Positions 1 to 9,628 of a stretch of 64,000 nucleotides of DNA are shown one piece after another. Numbering within the stretch: the first letter of the stretch is position 1; the number at the start of each line of letters is the position of its first letter. The notes beneath the pieces are model-generated. The model made no database searches and was not told the origin of the DNA. It saw nothing but the letters and a program-made list of their open reading frames with translations. The stretch lies in assembly GCA_963753955.1 (NCBI GenBank), contig CAVWEM010000020.1:62001-126000 (forward strand). Reading direction: 5' to 3'. The DNA is from Methylumidiphilus sp963753955. GTDB taxonomy: Bacteria; Pseudomonadota; Gammaproteobacteria; Methylococcales; Methylococcaceae. The position numbers and the translations under genes are program-made.

Positions 1-321
1 AAGGCTGACGAACAATTCCAAAACAAGATAACGCACGGCCAGGAACACAGCCAGCCAAATCGCCGCCAGTTCCAGCACGGTATAGCGCCCGATAAACACG
101 AACATCACCAGGAAGGCCAGGGCGAAGGCGAACAAATTGAAGCTGATCCTGATCGGCACCGAGTGGTCGGAGTCGATGTCGGGCAGCAATCCGCCGAACG
201 CCCCCAAGCCCAGCAACATCGGCGTTTCTGCGGAAGGGACAAGGCCTGCCTTCATGCAGGCGATGGCTGCCACCCCGCTGACCCCGGAAGCGACGAAAAG
301 ATGGGTTTTAAAATTTGCCAT
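1..321 (-). CDS. DUF457/YdjM-like membrane protein, 3' end outside window
   Basis: Reading leftwards from an ATG at 321-319 gives 107 residues open to the window edge, so the C-terminus is missing. The start reads MANFKTHLFVASGVSG and is followed by LLPDIDSDHS, which together resemble the N-terminus of the DUF457 (YdjM-like, 'membrane-bound metal-dependent hydrolase') family. In that family the early His and the D-x-D-S-D-H segment are the putative metal ligands. Residues after about 58 are strongly hydrophobic and form at least two membrane segments. The enzymatic activity of the family is not established. It is divergent from the inhibitor gene to its right, with about 290 bp of non-coding sequence between them in which I see no clear feature. 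Confidence 0.65.
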   Translation of the reverse strand, partial: MANFKTHLFVASGVSGVAAIACMKAGLVPSAETPMLLGLGAFGGLLPDIDSDHSVPIRISFNLFAFALAFLVMFVFIGRYTVLELAAIWLAVFLAVRYLVLELFVSL

Positions 322-614
322 TCAACCTTGCTGGCCCAATGAAGTCTTGCGGCATAGCCGATCCTTGGCACAGGTGATCATTGGGCAGATTATCCGCCAT
401 CTGCGCGGTTTTGAGTAAAGTTGTTGGCGAATTGTTTTGCGGCGTCAAAATGAGAGTTGGATAGCTGAATCAAGGTGTGATCAGCATCGGTGGGTGGGTT
501 GATCCAACGCTGAATTGCGATGAATCTGCTAGTATGGATGGGGGCGGAAGTAAAGCGGCTTTCGATTGCCACCCCATCCACTCGCGCCCTATCCCTTTGT
601 AGACTGAGGCTCCC

Positions 615-1070
615 ATGGAAACAAGCCTTGCTTCACTGATGGCCGGTTTCATCTTATGTTTCTTAATCGCATTCGGATGGCTGGGAATCCTTGTCTCCGT
701 CCCTGCCGCACCCGCCAATAACGCCATAACCCAAGGAAACCCCATGGCCGAGACCGTCCTTACCCTTGAAGACAATGGCAAGTCCATTGAGGCTGCGATG
801 GGCGCCAGCCTATCAGTGCGCCTCGAAGAATCTCCGACCACAGGCTATATGTGGGCCAACAAGACCTTGGGGGATGTTTTGCTGTTGGAAGATTCCGATT
901 ATTCCCCTGCCTCCCCAAGCCAAGTGGGTGGAAGGGGCATGCGCACGCTTCGGTTCCGGGTCGGCAAGCCTGGCACCGCCAGACTCACGCTAAAGCTGAT
1001 GCGGGAATGGGAGGGGGAGCCATCGGCCGTCAAGGTGTTTTCTGTCGAAATTCGCGCAACCCAACGCTAA
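615..1070 (+). CDS. Chagasin-type (I42) cysteine protease inhibitor, exported
   Basis: 151 residues. A hydrophobic segment (residues 8-28) followed by VPAAPANNA looks like an export signal, so the inhibitor domain is probably periplasmic. The three inhibitory loops of the chagasin/I42 family are recognisable: SPTTGY (73-78, family NPTTG), a GGRG turn (105-108, family GxG) and REW (130-132, family RPW). In characterised members these loops plug the active site of papain-family proteases. GAGG lies eight bases before the ATG. A later start at 743 would remove the signal and leave a cytoplasmic domain, so the cellular location rests on start choice. The next gene, 178 bp downstream on the same strand, is a papain-like protease, the class this inhibitor targets. 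Confidence 0.8.
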   Translation: METSLASLMAGFILCFLIAFGWLGILVSVPAAPANNAITQGNPMAETVLTLEDNGKSIEAAMGASLSVRLEESPTTGYMWANKTLGDVLLLEDSDYSPASPSQVGGRGMRTLRFRVGKPGTARLTLKLMREWEGEPSAVKVFSVEIRATQR

Positions 1071-1248
1071 GGGCCTGCCCGGCCAGTGTCGCAGATTTTC
1101 CGCACACAACCCATGAATGGAGGAACCCACAATAGGAACAAAAGATTGTTTTGAAGCAGTAAACGACCGTGACCGGCATGGCTTCGATGACGCGGCGTTC
1201 CGGCAACGGTAAAACCCTTGTTTTCACATCAGTTAAGGAGAATCTGTC

Positions 1249-2142
1249 ATGTCTGAATTAACAACATCTGTCAAATTTGGTTGGCTGCCCGACTGGCCTA
1301 GCATCCAGGACTACACGCCGGAACATGCAAAGGTGAAACCCCTGCTTGCCAAGGTCAAGGGAACGGGGGCCGTGAGCGCCCCCACCCCTGCCGCGTTGCC
1401 TGCCACCGTGGATTTGCGGGCCTGGTGCTCGCCCATTGAGAACCAGCTAACCCTCGGATCTTGCACCGCCAATGCCGGTGTGGGCATGGTCGAATATTAC
1501 GAGCGCCGCGCCTATGGTAAGCATATCGACGCCTCCCGCCTGTTCCTATACAAGACCACCCGCAATCTCTTGGGTTGGACTGGCGACACCGGGGCCTTCC
1601 TGCGCACCACCATGGAAGCCTTGGTTCTGTTCGGTGTGCCGCCCGAGGATTATTGGAAGTACGTGGTCGCCAATTTCGACATCGAACCCACCGCCTTTTT
1701 GTATGCCTTCGGGCAAAACTACCAGGCTCTGAATTATTATCGGCTCGATCCGGCAGGCACAACGCCGGCGAACTTGCTGTCCGCCATCAAGACCAACTTG
1801 GCTGCGGGGTTGCCATCCATGTTCGGCTTCACGGTGTACAGTTCCTATACCCAGGCCAGCGTCGCCAACAAGGGGGCTATCCCGTATCCCGTCGCCGGCG
1901 AAAAAGTCGTGGGTGGACATGCGATCATGGCGGTCGGCTACAGTGACAGCTTGGTGATCAAGAACACCAGCCCCGCCGCGGTCGCCACCACCGGAGCCTT
2001 GTTGATTCGCAACTCCTGGGGCACCGGATGGGGCGATGGCGGTTATGGCTGGCTTCCCTATGACTACGTCCTGAAAGGCTTGGCCACCGACTGGTGGGCG
2101 TTGATCTCGCAAGAATGGGTGGACACGGGCAAGTTCGGCTAA
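1249..2142 (+). CDS. C1A papain-like cysteine protease
   Basis: 297 residues with the full papain catalytic set: oxyanion Gln66 and nucleophile Cys72 in NQLTLGSC, His224 in GGHAIMAVGY, and Asn255 in RNSWGTGWGDGGYGW. The N-terminal GWLPDWPSIQDY followed by a Pro/Ala-rich linker is typical of bacterial stand-alone C1 peptidases that have only a short pro-region. AAGGAG sits about ten bases before the ATG, supporting this start. No Sec signal is visible, although the neighbouring inhibitor appears exported. Either the protease leaves by another route, stays inside, or the pair does not meet. Substrate unknown. The family assignment is firm; the biological role is not. Confidence 0.88.
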   Translation: MSELTTSVKFGWLPDWPSIQDYTPEHAKVKPLLAKVKGTGAVSAPTPAALPATVDLRAWCSPIENQLTLGSCTANAGVGMVEYYERRAYGKHIDASRLFLYKTTRNLLGWTGDTGAFLRTTMEALVLFGVPPEDYWKYVVANFDIEPTAFLYAFGQNYQALNYYRLDPAGTTPANLLSAIKTNLAAGLPSMFGFTVYSSYTQASVANKGAIPYPVAGEKVVGGHAIMAVGYSDSLVIKNTSPAAVATTGALLIRNSWGTGWGDGGYGWLPYDYVLKGLATDWWALISQEWVDTGKFG

Positions 2143-2268
2143 ACCTCGGTCTGATCGTTTGACCTTCCATGGCTATCCTCCTCGCCATTCCATCTGGAAT
2201 CCGGGCGAGGGGGATTTGTCATCCCCGCCAATATAAGCCAAAAACTTATACTAGGCAGTGTCCTAGTC

Positions 2269-2300
2269 GCGTTGGGTTGGATCCCATTGTAACCCAACGC
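2269..2300. repeat. 10-bp perfect inverted repeat hairpin
   Basis: GCGTTGGGTT (2269-2278) and AACCCAACGC (2291-2300) are exact complements around a 12-nt loop. Hairpins of this GTTGGGTT type are common dispersed intergenic repeats in proteobacteria. There is no T-run, so terminator function is doubtful. The remainder of 2143-2396 contains only a weaker G-rich hairpin near 2208. Confidence 0.5.
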
Positions 2301-2699
2301 ATCCTGGGGGACGAAAAGACGGCAACCCAGCCTTTACGCTGCTGTCCAGGCGGATGATGGCAACCCAATAAGGTATGCGATGCTTACCTACGCCGCTCAG
2401 CCCGGACGATCACGAAGTTTTCGCGCCGGTACACCTGCCCAAATCTCGAATGCGCCTACAGATCGGTTCACTACGGATCCAGCCCCAATGATCGCCCCCC
2501 GATGTATTGTCACGCCTTTAAGCACAACCACGTTCGCGCCGATCCAAACGTCTTCCTCGATACGAATTGGCGCTTCAATGCCGTCTTCTTGCCTTCCCAT
2601 GGGGATGTCGCGCGTGGTGAAGCCGTGATCGTGGTCGACAAAATAGCATTGAGATGCTATGAGGCAACCTCGGCCCACCTCGATCCCTATTCGAATATT

Positions 2700-3749
2700 A
2701 GAGTTGTTCCCGGTGTTAAGTTAATGATTATAGGCTATTTTTAGGTTCCAAAGACCCGCCGGAACCCAAAAAAGGAAATCAATGAGCCAGTCCAGGTGGT
2801 TTCTGATCCGATGGGTCAGGCAATGGAAAGCCTTCATCCCGCCGATGGCGTGTTCCACGGAAACGCGGGTTCCCGCATGCTGCCGGTTATGTTTGACCTG
2901 CGCGGCGGTCAGTTTCGGCTTCGGGTTGTTTTTAGATTTCTTCGGCCTTTTGTGTGGAAGGTTTATCTTGGATTTCACGCCATAATCTTTTTGCGCACCT
3001 TGGAACCCAAGGTCGAGCCACAGATTCACTCGATGGAACCATTTCAGTTTTGGGTCGAATACCTTTTTCATGAGCTTGTAGTCGTGGACGCTGCCGGCGA
3101 AGACGCAGAAGAGGAAAAGGATTTTCCGGTGCAGGGTCGTGAGGACGAGCGCCTGGAGCGTGTGGCGTTTTTTTTCCGCTGAAGCGGGCCTTCTGGAGTT
3201 CCCCGTCCTGCGGCCTGACGCAGGCGCACTCCATCCCGTCGATGATGACGTCGCCATATTTATCGACGAGTCGCAGGAACTCCTCGGGAGTCCCAGGCGA
3301 CCGCTCAGGGAGCACGCCGAGGTCCGACAGGCTCCGCAGCAAGACGGGCAGGAGTTTCTCCACATGGTTGTGGGCATGCCCCGAACTGAAGCCGAAAAGG
3401 AAGCCCAGCACGTCGAAGGTGGGGTATGTCTTGAGGTAATACAAAATGAAGAAAAGCTTCTTCCCGGGCGTGTCGAGATGGCCTTTTGGCCCGCCCGTTG
3501 GAACCTGCTTGATTTCGCCCTGCCGACACCTTTCCAGTTGGACGGCATCGTAGGCCGCCGCGAAGGCCGCAAGGAGGATGTTGAATTTTGGCAGGCTCAT
3601 GCCGATGACGGACTTAATCTTGCGGTCATGCTTCTTGCCATCCAGCTTTTTAAATCTTTCGAAGGCCATGGGTTGTCTATTTTCTGTAGGGTATGGATAC
3701 CCTATAATAAGGCAGTATTAAAAAAATTAACAGGGTCGGGAACAAGTCT
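2700..3749 (-). mobile_element. IS5-family insertion sequence, 1,050 bp
   Basis: The ends are imperfect terminal inverted repeats: AGAGTTGTTCCCGG at 2700-2713 and, on the other strand from 3749, AGACTTGTTCCCGA. A 3-bp direct duplication (ATT on the plus strand, AAT on the gene strand) flanks the element at 2697-2699 and 3750-3752. Excising the element plus one copy rejoins the host acyltransferase frame exactly, which confirms both boundaries. It carries one transposase gene in the same orientation as the disrupted gene. A 3-bp duplication and about 1 kb length fit the IS5 superfamily (ISL2/IS1031-like groups). Confidence 0.88.
2721..3669 (-). CDS. IS5-family DDE transposase, frame changes at an A8 run
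   Basis: The reading frame is split at an A8 tract (plus-strand T8 at 3168-3175). The first frame starts MAFERFKKLDGKK at 3669 and runs through DGMECACVRP to FSGKK. The second continues KRHTLQALVL, WLDLGFQG and SVEHAIGGMK to the TAA at 2721. D of DGMEC, D of WLDLGF and E of SVEHA are the expected DDE catalytic triad of IS5-type (HARBI1-like DDE) transposases. Reading seven As instead of eight joins the frames as SGKKRHTL. The shift could be a disabling indel, a sequencing error, or polymerase slippage on the homopolymer that makes a low level of full-length protein. Confidence 0.8.
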
Positions 3750-4214
3750 ATTGAACTCGCACCCTGCTCCGATAAATACGTTATCACCGAAGATAAGTTT
3801 CGGTCCGGGGTGGTATATTCCGTCGAATTTGAAGTAAGAGTTCTGCTCAAGCAAACAGTTTGAACCAAAGGACACCTGATGGGGCCAGCTAATGTAGACT
3901 TTCGGGAGAATGGTTCCCGCGCCCAGTCGGAGCCCCAATAAGCGCCAGTAGACACTTCTTGGGTAAGAGACTAGGTAAAACGTTGCCCGTTCACGGAATC
4001 GGAATATTGCTTTAGCAAATATTGATTTCATATTCATGAAAGTTGCCTATTAGGTTACATGAATAGCAGCTAGGCATGAAGTCAGTACCTTGACAGATGT
4101 CGAAGATTGGAAAAGGCACACGATACGCACACTACTAGGCTTTGCACATAAAAATCAAGATAATGTCACCAATTTTTTTTGCAAAAAATTGGCTTGGACT
4201 TTGCCTATGCAAAA

Positions 4215-4237
4215 CCCCTCTCCCGCAGGGAGAGGGG
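4215..4237 (-). terminator. Terminator-like hairpin after fumC
   Basis: CCCCTCTCCC (4215-4224) pairs with GGGAGAGGGG (4228-4237). In the fumC direction it is followed by TTTT and lies just past the fumC stop, fitting a Rho-independent terminator. The same stem occurs at 55035-55057, so it may also be a dispersed REP-like repeat recruited as a terminator. Confidence 0.6.
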
Positions 4238-4250
4238 CTTTAAAAAAACT

Positions 4251-5639
<1,389 letters not shown>

Positions 5640-5825
5640 AGCGTTGCGGAAGGTCGAAGGTTATAAGGAAAGGGGGCAACCTTAGCGCAAGTCTTGGCCT
5701 GCCACCAATGGGTTTCCGGTGAAAACTGAATTATTTAGGACGTATTTCCGCCTATGGGCGGTCGCGGGTTGACGGAGTTTGCCGTTTGTTGCATTGTCTC
5801 CTCATCTTTCAAATTCCGAGAATCC

Positions 5826-6236
5826 ATGATGAATAGATTGCTGATTTCCCTTATGGGCGTTGCCGCGTTGTTGTCGGCCTGCTCCTTTTCCACCAGTTCG
5901 AAAAGTTCATCCGACCTGGCTTCCAGCCCTTCTTCGTCGGTTGCAAGTTCCAAGGACAAGACCAAGGATGGTTTTGAGAAGGATGTGCGCGATTACACCG
6001 CCGAATTCGCCAAGTCTGCCGAAGGCAAGCATGAGGCTTTCCAGGCGCGTCTGGGCAAAATTGCCGAAAAATACGGCGTGACCCATTGGCAAGAGGACAA
6101 ATCCACTTATGTCGCCATCGGCAAGGGTTTGCGCAAGGCCGGGCTGGGCCTGCCGCAATATGAAGCTTTCAAGGCCAGCCTGGGCGATGCGGAACCCTGG
6201 AAGATGGATGCGATTGCGGAAGGTTATAGCCAGTAA
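5826..6236 (+). CDS. Small putative lipoprotein
   Basis: 136 residues from the tandem ATGATG at 5826. MNRLLISLMGVAALLSACS is a lipoprotein signal with lipobox LSAC, predicting a lipid-anchored envelope protein. A Ser/Lys-rich linker (SSKSSSDLASSPSSS) follows, then a charged helical domain rich in Lys and Glu. An in-frame reading begins farther upstream, but the lipobox position argues for this start. I do not recognise the mature domain. The next gene starts 28 bp downstream and is also exported, so they may be co-transcribed. Confidence 0.65.
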   Translation: MMNRLLISLMGVAALLSACSFSTSSKSSSDLASSPSSSVASSKDKTKDGFEKDVRDYTAEFAKSAEGKHEAFQARLGKIAEKYGVTHWQEDKSTYVAIGKGLRKAGLGLPQYEAFKASLGDAEPWKMDAIAEGYSQ

Positions 6237-6264
6237 TACCCCAATCCGGATCGCGCAAAACTCC

Positions 6265-8169
6265 ATGGGCATTTGGCCTTGCCTGCGAGTCGGCCTGTTG
6301 CTCTGCGCGGCTTGGACAACCGCCGAGGCTGCGGTGATCGAGTATCTCTATGTCAACGCCAGCGAAGGAACCGCCAGCGGAGGCCACACAGCCCTGAAAA
6401 TCGGCGAGGAGGTTTTCCATTTCCAATATGTTCCGCCTGGATTGCTGCGGATCAAGCGCGATGATTTCGCTTGGTTCCGCCAGCAATACGGCGAGCGCGA
6501 AAACCGCACGATCCGACTGCATCGGGTGGATGTTCCCGCCGCCATCCGTGACCGGTTGCGCGAACGCTTCAACCATATTCTGCTGATCGAGGATGAGCAA
6601 TTCGACCGGCGCGACGCCTTGGAAAAAGACCGGAGTCTGTTGGAGACTTTACTGCGCCAAGCCAGGAACCCCGAACGGCCTGAAGGGTTCGAATTGAAAG
6701 GCTTGGGGCTTTTCCTGCCCGACGGTTGGCGATATGCCGCCCCGGAGGAAGGCTCCATCCCTTCATCCGGCGGGAGTCTGGGCCGTTTGGTGTGGCGGAT
6801 TGATAAGGCATTTGGGAGTGGTTTTCTCGACGCCAAGGCCCGCGAAATTTTCCGAAACCTGAAAACCTTGCGGCCAGAAGGCTATGATGCGCCGACCGCC
6901 ATCCTGGCCGAAGACCATTTCCTGCCCGCCGACTATTCCTTTGCCGAACGCTACACCGACCATCTATGCGCCTTGGCGGCTTTGCAGGTGCTGGTTCAAG
7001 GACTGCCTTTGCGGGAGGATTTGCTGTCGCGGCCTGCCGGAGTCGAGTTTCGGCTGGGGGAGGTGGAAAGGCAAAGCCTGTCAGCTTATAGGACGAGGCT
7101 GGAAGGGCAGTTGCTGGCAATGTTCCGCTCGCCGCGCACAGATTGGGGCTATCCCTTGCTGGTCGGCATGGCCCGGCTTGTCGCCTTGGACGCATCCATA
7201 GGCTCAGGCCGCTGGGTGTTCCTCAATCTGTTGGAGTCGCCAGCCGATTCCGACGAAACCGCCAATGGGGAATCCCCCCGGCAAGCCTATGACTGGAGTC
7301 GTTCCCGTTTCTTGGAGGCGAAGGCGGCAATGGCTTTCGATCATCCTATGGACGAATGGGATTATGCCCAATTGGAGCAGGCGGCGAACCGTCTATTTGA
7401 AAACGGCAACGCCTTGCGCGATGGAAGGCAGCCTCGTTGGCACACGCTGGGCACAATGCCTTCGCGGTCGGCCAAGGCCGTGCCGATTCTTCCCGGCCTG
7501 GACAAGGCGCAGTTGCAAAGCCAAATCCACCGCTTGGCGGCTTACGAAAAAGTCTATTCAGATAGCTTGGCCGGACTCTATTCTTATGATTTGTTAAGCC
7601 GCAATTGTGCCAGCGAAATCTTCCGCGTTATAGACGCGACGATGCGGGAGGCAGCGGATGTCCAGCCAGGAGGGGAGGATAGGATCTTGGCCGAATCCCT
7701 CCGCGACTTGGGTGGCCATGTGTCCGGGAACGGCTGGGACATCATCCCGTTCGTTTCCTTTCATGCCGTGGGGGAAAACTGGCGGGTTGTGTCTACGGAG
7801 GAACTGCCTTCTTACCGACATCGCCGTCTGGAACAGGCCAAAGTTTCAGAAAACCCGTTGCTGGTGGATCTGCGCGAGTCCAATGTGTTCAGCTCCAGCC
7901 TTTACCGTTGGCACGGGGGCGATGCCGCCTTTGTCTTTTTCACCGATGACATGCTGTGGGCCAGGCCATTGGCAGGCGGGGCCAACTTTGCTGCCGGCTT
8001 GGCCCAAGGGCTGGTCGGCTTGATCACCTGGCCGTGGGATCGCGGCGGAAACCTTTGGCAAGGAGCCAAGGGTGCGCTGGTCAGCCTGCCAGAATTGTTG
8101 TTTTTCAATATCCGCAAGGGATCGTTTCCAGGCTTGCAAAGTCTGGAAGGAATTCGCCCCCATACTTGA
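6265..8169 (+). CDS. DUF4105/Lnb-like periplasmic protein with His...Cys motif
   Basis: 634 residues from ATG 6265, chosen because it opens directly into a signal peptide (MGIWPCLRVGLLLCAAWTTAEA). After cleavage, GGHTALKIGEEVFHF places a conserved His at residue 41. Much later, SYDLLSRNCASEIF places Cys at about 448. This widely spaced H ... NC arrangement matches DUF4105 (Lnb N-terminal periplasmic domain) and resembles circularly permuted NlpC/P60-like hydrolases, where His precedes the nucleophilic Cys. That mechanistic reading is inference. The C-terminus has a hydrophobic GANFAAGLAQGLVGLITWPW segment that may contact the membrane. Substrate unknown. An alternative, longer start would overlap the lipoprotein gene. 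Confidence 0.6.
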   Translation: MGIWPCLRVGLLLCAAWTTAEAAVIEYLYVNASEGTASGGHTALKIGEEVFHFQYVPPGLLRIKRDDFAWFRQQYGERENRTIRLHRVDVPAAIRDRLRERFNHILLIEDEQFDRRDALEKDRSLLETLLRQARNPERPEGFELKGLGLFLPDGWRYAAPEEGSIPSSGGSLGRLVWRIDKAFGSGFLDAKAREIFRNLKTLRPEGYDAPTAILAEDHFLPADYSFAERYTDHLCALAALQVLVQGLPLREDLLSRPAGVEFRLGEVERQSLSAYRTRLEGQLLAMFRSPRTDWGYPLLVGMARLVALDASIGSGRWVFLNLLESPADSDETANGESPRQAYDWSRSRFLEAKAAMAFDHPMDEWDYAQLEQAANRLFENGNALRDGRQPRWHTLGTMPSRSAKAVPILPGLDKAQLQSQIHRLAAYEKVYSDSLAGLYSYDLLSRNCASEIFRVIDATMREAADVQPGGEDRILAESLRDLGGHVSGNGWDIIPFVSFHAVGENWRVVSTEELPSYRHRRLEQAKVSENPLLVDLRESNVFSSSLYRWHGGDAAFVFFTDDMLWARPLAGGANFAAGLAQGLVGLITWPWDRGGNLWQGAKGALVSLPELLFFNIRKGSFPGLQSLEGIRPHT

Positions 8170-8228
8170 ATCGGTCGGTGGATGCCTCTAGGCTATGTGG
8201 CTTTGCAGCCCCCTAACGAGAAGAATAA

Positions 8229-9628
8229 ATGGATCGCATATTTTTTCCGCGTACTCCACGATTGGACGGTGCCGACGCCGAATCCCTACGCGCCGGCTTG
8301 CACAACTATTTTCATGCCACGTTCGATCGCTATGAGCAACTGTTTGAAACGCTCGATCGGCGATGAAGCCTATTTCATCAAGCCGATCGCCCTGCGCCAT
8401 CCATTAATTTTCTACTTTGGCCATACTGCGGGATTTTTCATCAACAAGTTGACTTCTCGCCGGACTGCTACGACCAGCGCATCAACCCAAAATTTGAATT
8501 ATGTTCGCCGTGGGCGTGGACGAGATGAGTTGGGACGATTTGGACGAGTCCAGTTATGACTGGCCGTCTGTGGCGCGGGCGGAGCGTATCGTGACAAGAT
8601 GCGGGAAGTGGTCGATGGGTCATCCGCAAACGCCTTTGCGCTGCCGATCGGATTGGCGCAATCCCTGGTGGGCGATCCCCATGGGCATCGAGCATGAGCA
8701 GATCCACCTGGAGACTTCATCGTGTTCATTCGCCAGCATGGGCTGAAATATGTCAGACCCCATCCCGGATTGGCAACCTTGCCGCGACAGCGGGCTGGCC
8801 CCGGCCAATGTGCTGGTTGACGATTCCGGCGGGCGAGGTGCGGCTGGGCAAGGACAAGATTGGTCCATATTATGGCTGGGACAACGAATTCGGCGTCCAT
8901 GTCGCGTGAGGTTCCCGCATTCCAGGCCGCCGTTTTCTGGTCAGCAATGGCGAATTTCTGGAGTTTTTCGAGGCGGCGGGTTATGCCGAGGATACCTGTT
9001 GGGAAGAAGAAGGGCAGGCCTGGAAAAACTATGTGCATCCTGCACATCCCACATTCTGGGTTAGGGAGGGAGGCGCATGGCGGTTGCGGTTGATGACCGA
9101 AGAGATTGCCATGCCATGGGATTGGCCGGTGGAAGTCAACTACCACGAAGCCAAGGCGTTCTGTAACTGGAAAAAATCCTGCACCGGGCAATCGGTGCGC
9201 CTGCCCACCGAGGACGAATGGTATCGCCTGCATGCCCATGTCAGGCTAGACCGAAATTTCCCGTGATAACAGCCGGCGCAAGCCAATATCCATCTGGATC
9301 ATCATGCTTCTTCGTGCCCGGTGGACACGTTCCACCATGGTGATTTCTACGACGTGGTCGGCAATGTCTGGCAATGGACGGAAACGCCGATTTATCCGTT
9401 AGAGGGTTTCGAAGTCCACCCCATTTACGATGACTTTACCATCCCGACTTTGACGGGCGGCATAACCTGTTCAAGGGCGGCTCATGGATTTCCTGCGGCA
9501 ATGAAGCTTTGCCCAGCGCGCGCTATGCCTTTCGCCGGCATTTTTTCCAGCACGCCGGTTTTCGTTACGTGGTCGCCGCCGCCCGCCCCGCCTGTTTTTA
9601 CGCAACCGATGGGGAGAAAACAGTTTGA
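8229..9628 (+). pseudogene. ovoA: ovoA pseudogene (5-histidylcysteine sulfoxide synthase), many frameshifts
   Basis: Across all three frames the pieces align in order with OvoA, the iron enzyme that joins cysteine to histidine in ovothiol synthesis. They are MDRIFFPRTPRL, DRYEQLFETLD, HPLIFYFGHTA, FINKL, RINPKFE, MFAVGVDEMSWDDLDES, MGIEHEQIHLETSS (metal-site region), AGEVRLGKDKIGPYYGWDNE, PWDWPVEVNYHEAKAFCNW, VRLPTEDEWYRL, GNVWQWTETPIYPLEGFEVH and YAFRRHFFQHAGFRYV. At least eight frame changes and a stop at about 8364 separate them, so no functional protein is possible. The remnant ends after the FGE-sulfatase-like domain, and the C-terminal methyltransferase domain of typical OvoA is absent. 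Its TGA overlaps the TTG start of the intact ovoB-like gene. Confidence 0.88.

Larger units (their letters stand above)
2397..4037 (-). pseudogene. Hexapeptide-repeat acyltransferase, interrupted by an IS element
   Basis: Two halves of one left-handed beta-helix acyltransferase (WbbJ/LacA/NodL-like) lie on either side of an insertion. The N-half (4037 down to 3750) runs from MNMKSIFAK to VFIGAGCEFN. The C-half (2699 down to 2397) contains IRIGIEVGRGCLIAS, the VDHDHG catalytic-type motif and WIGANVVVLKGVTI hexapeptides. Deleting bases 2700-3749 and one copy of the AAT duplication restores an uninterrupted frame, CEFN-IRIGIEVGRG. Members of this family O- or N-acetylate sugars, often in polysaccharide or lipopolysaccharide synthesis. 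No glycan cluster surrounds it here. The gene looks more AT-rich than its neighbours, which hints at acquired origin. Both fragments are probably inactive. Confidence 0.85.

Noticed and set aside
6109..6264. N-terminal extension of the DUF4105-like protein overlapping the upstream lipoprotein gene
   Set aside because: It would bury the signal peptide; ATG 6265 gives a normal export signal.
8182..8559. 125-residue frame containing HPLIFYFGHTAGFFINKL as a stand-alone gene
   Set aside because: It is one piece of the broken ovoA; the residues on either side are out-of-frame translation.
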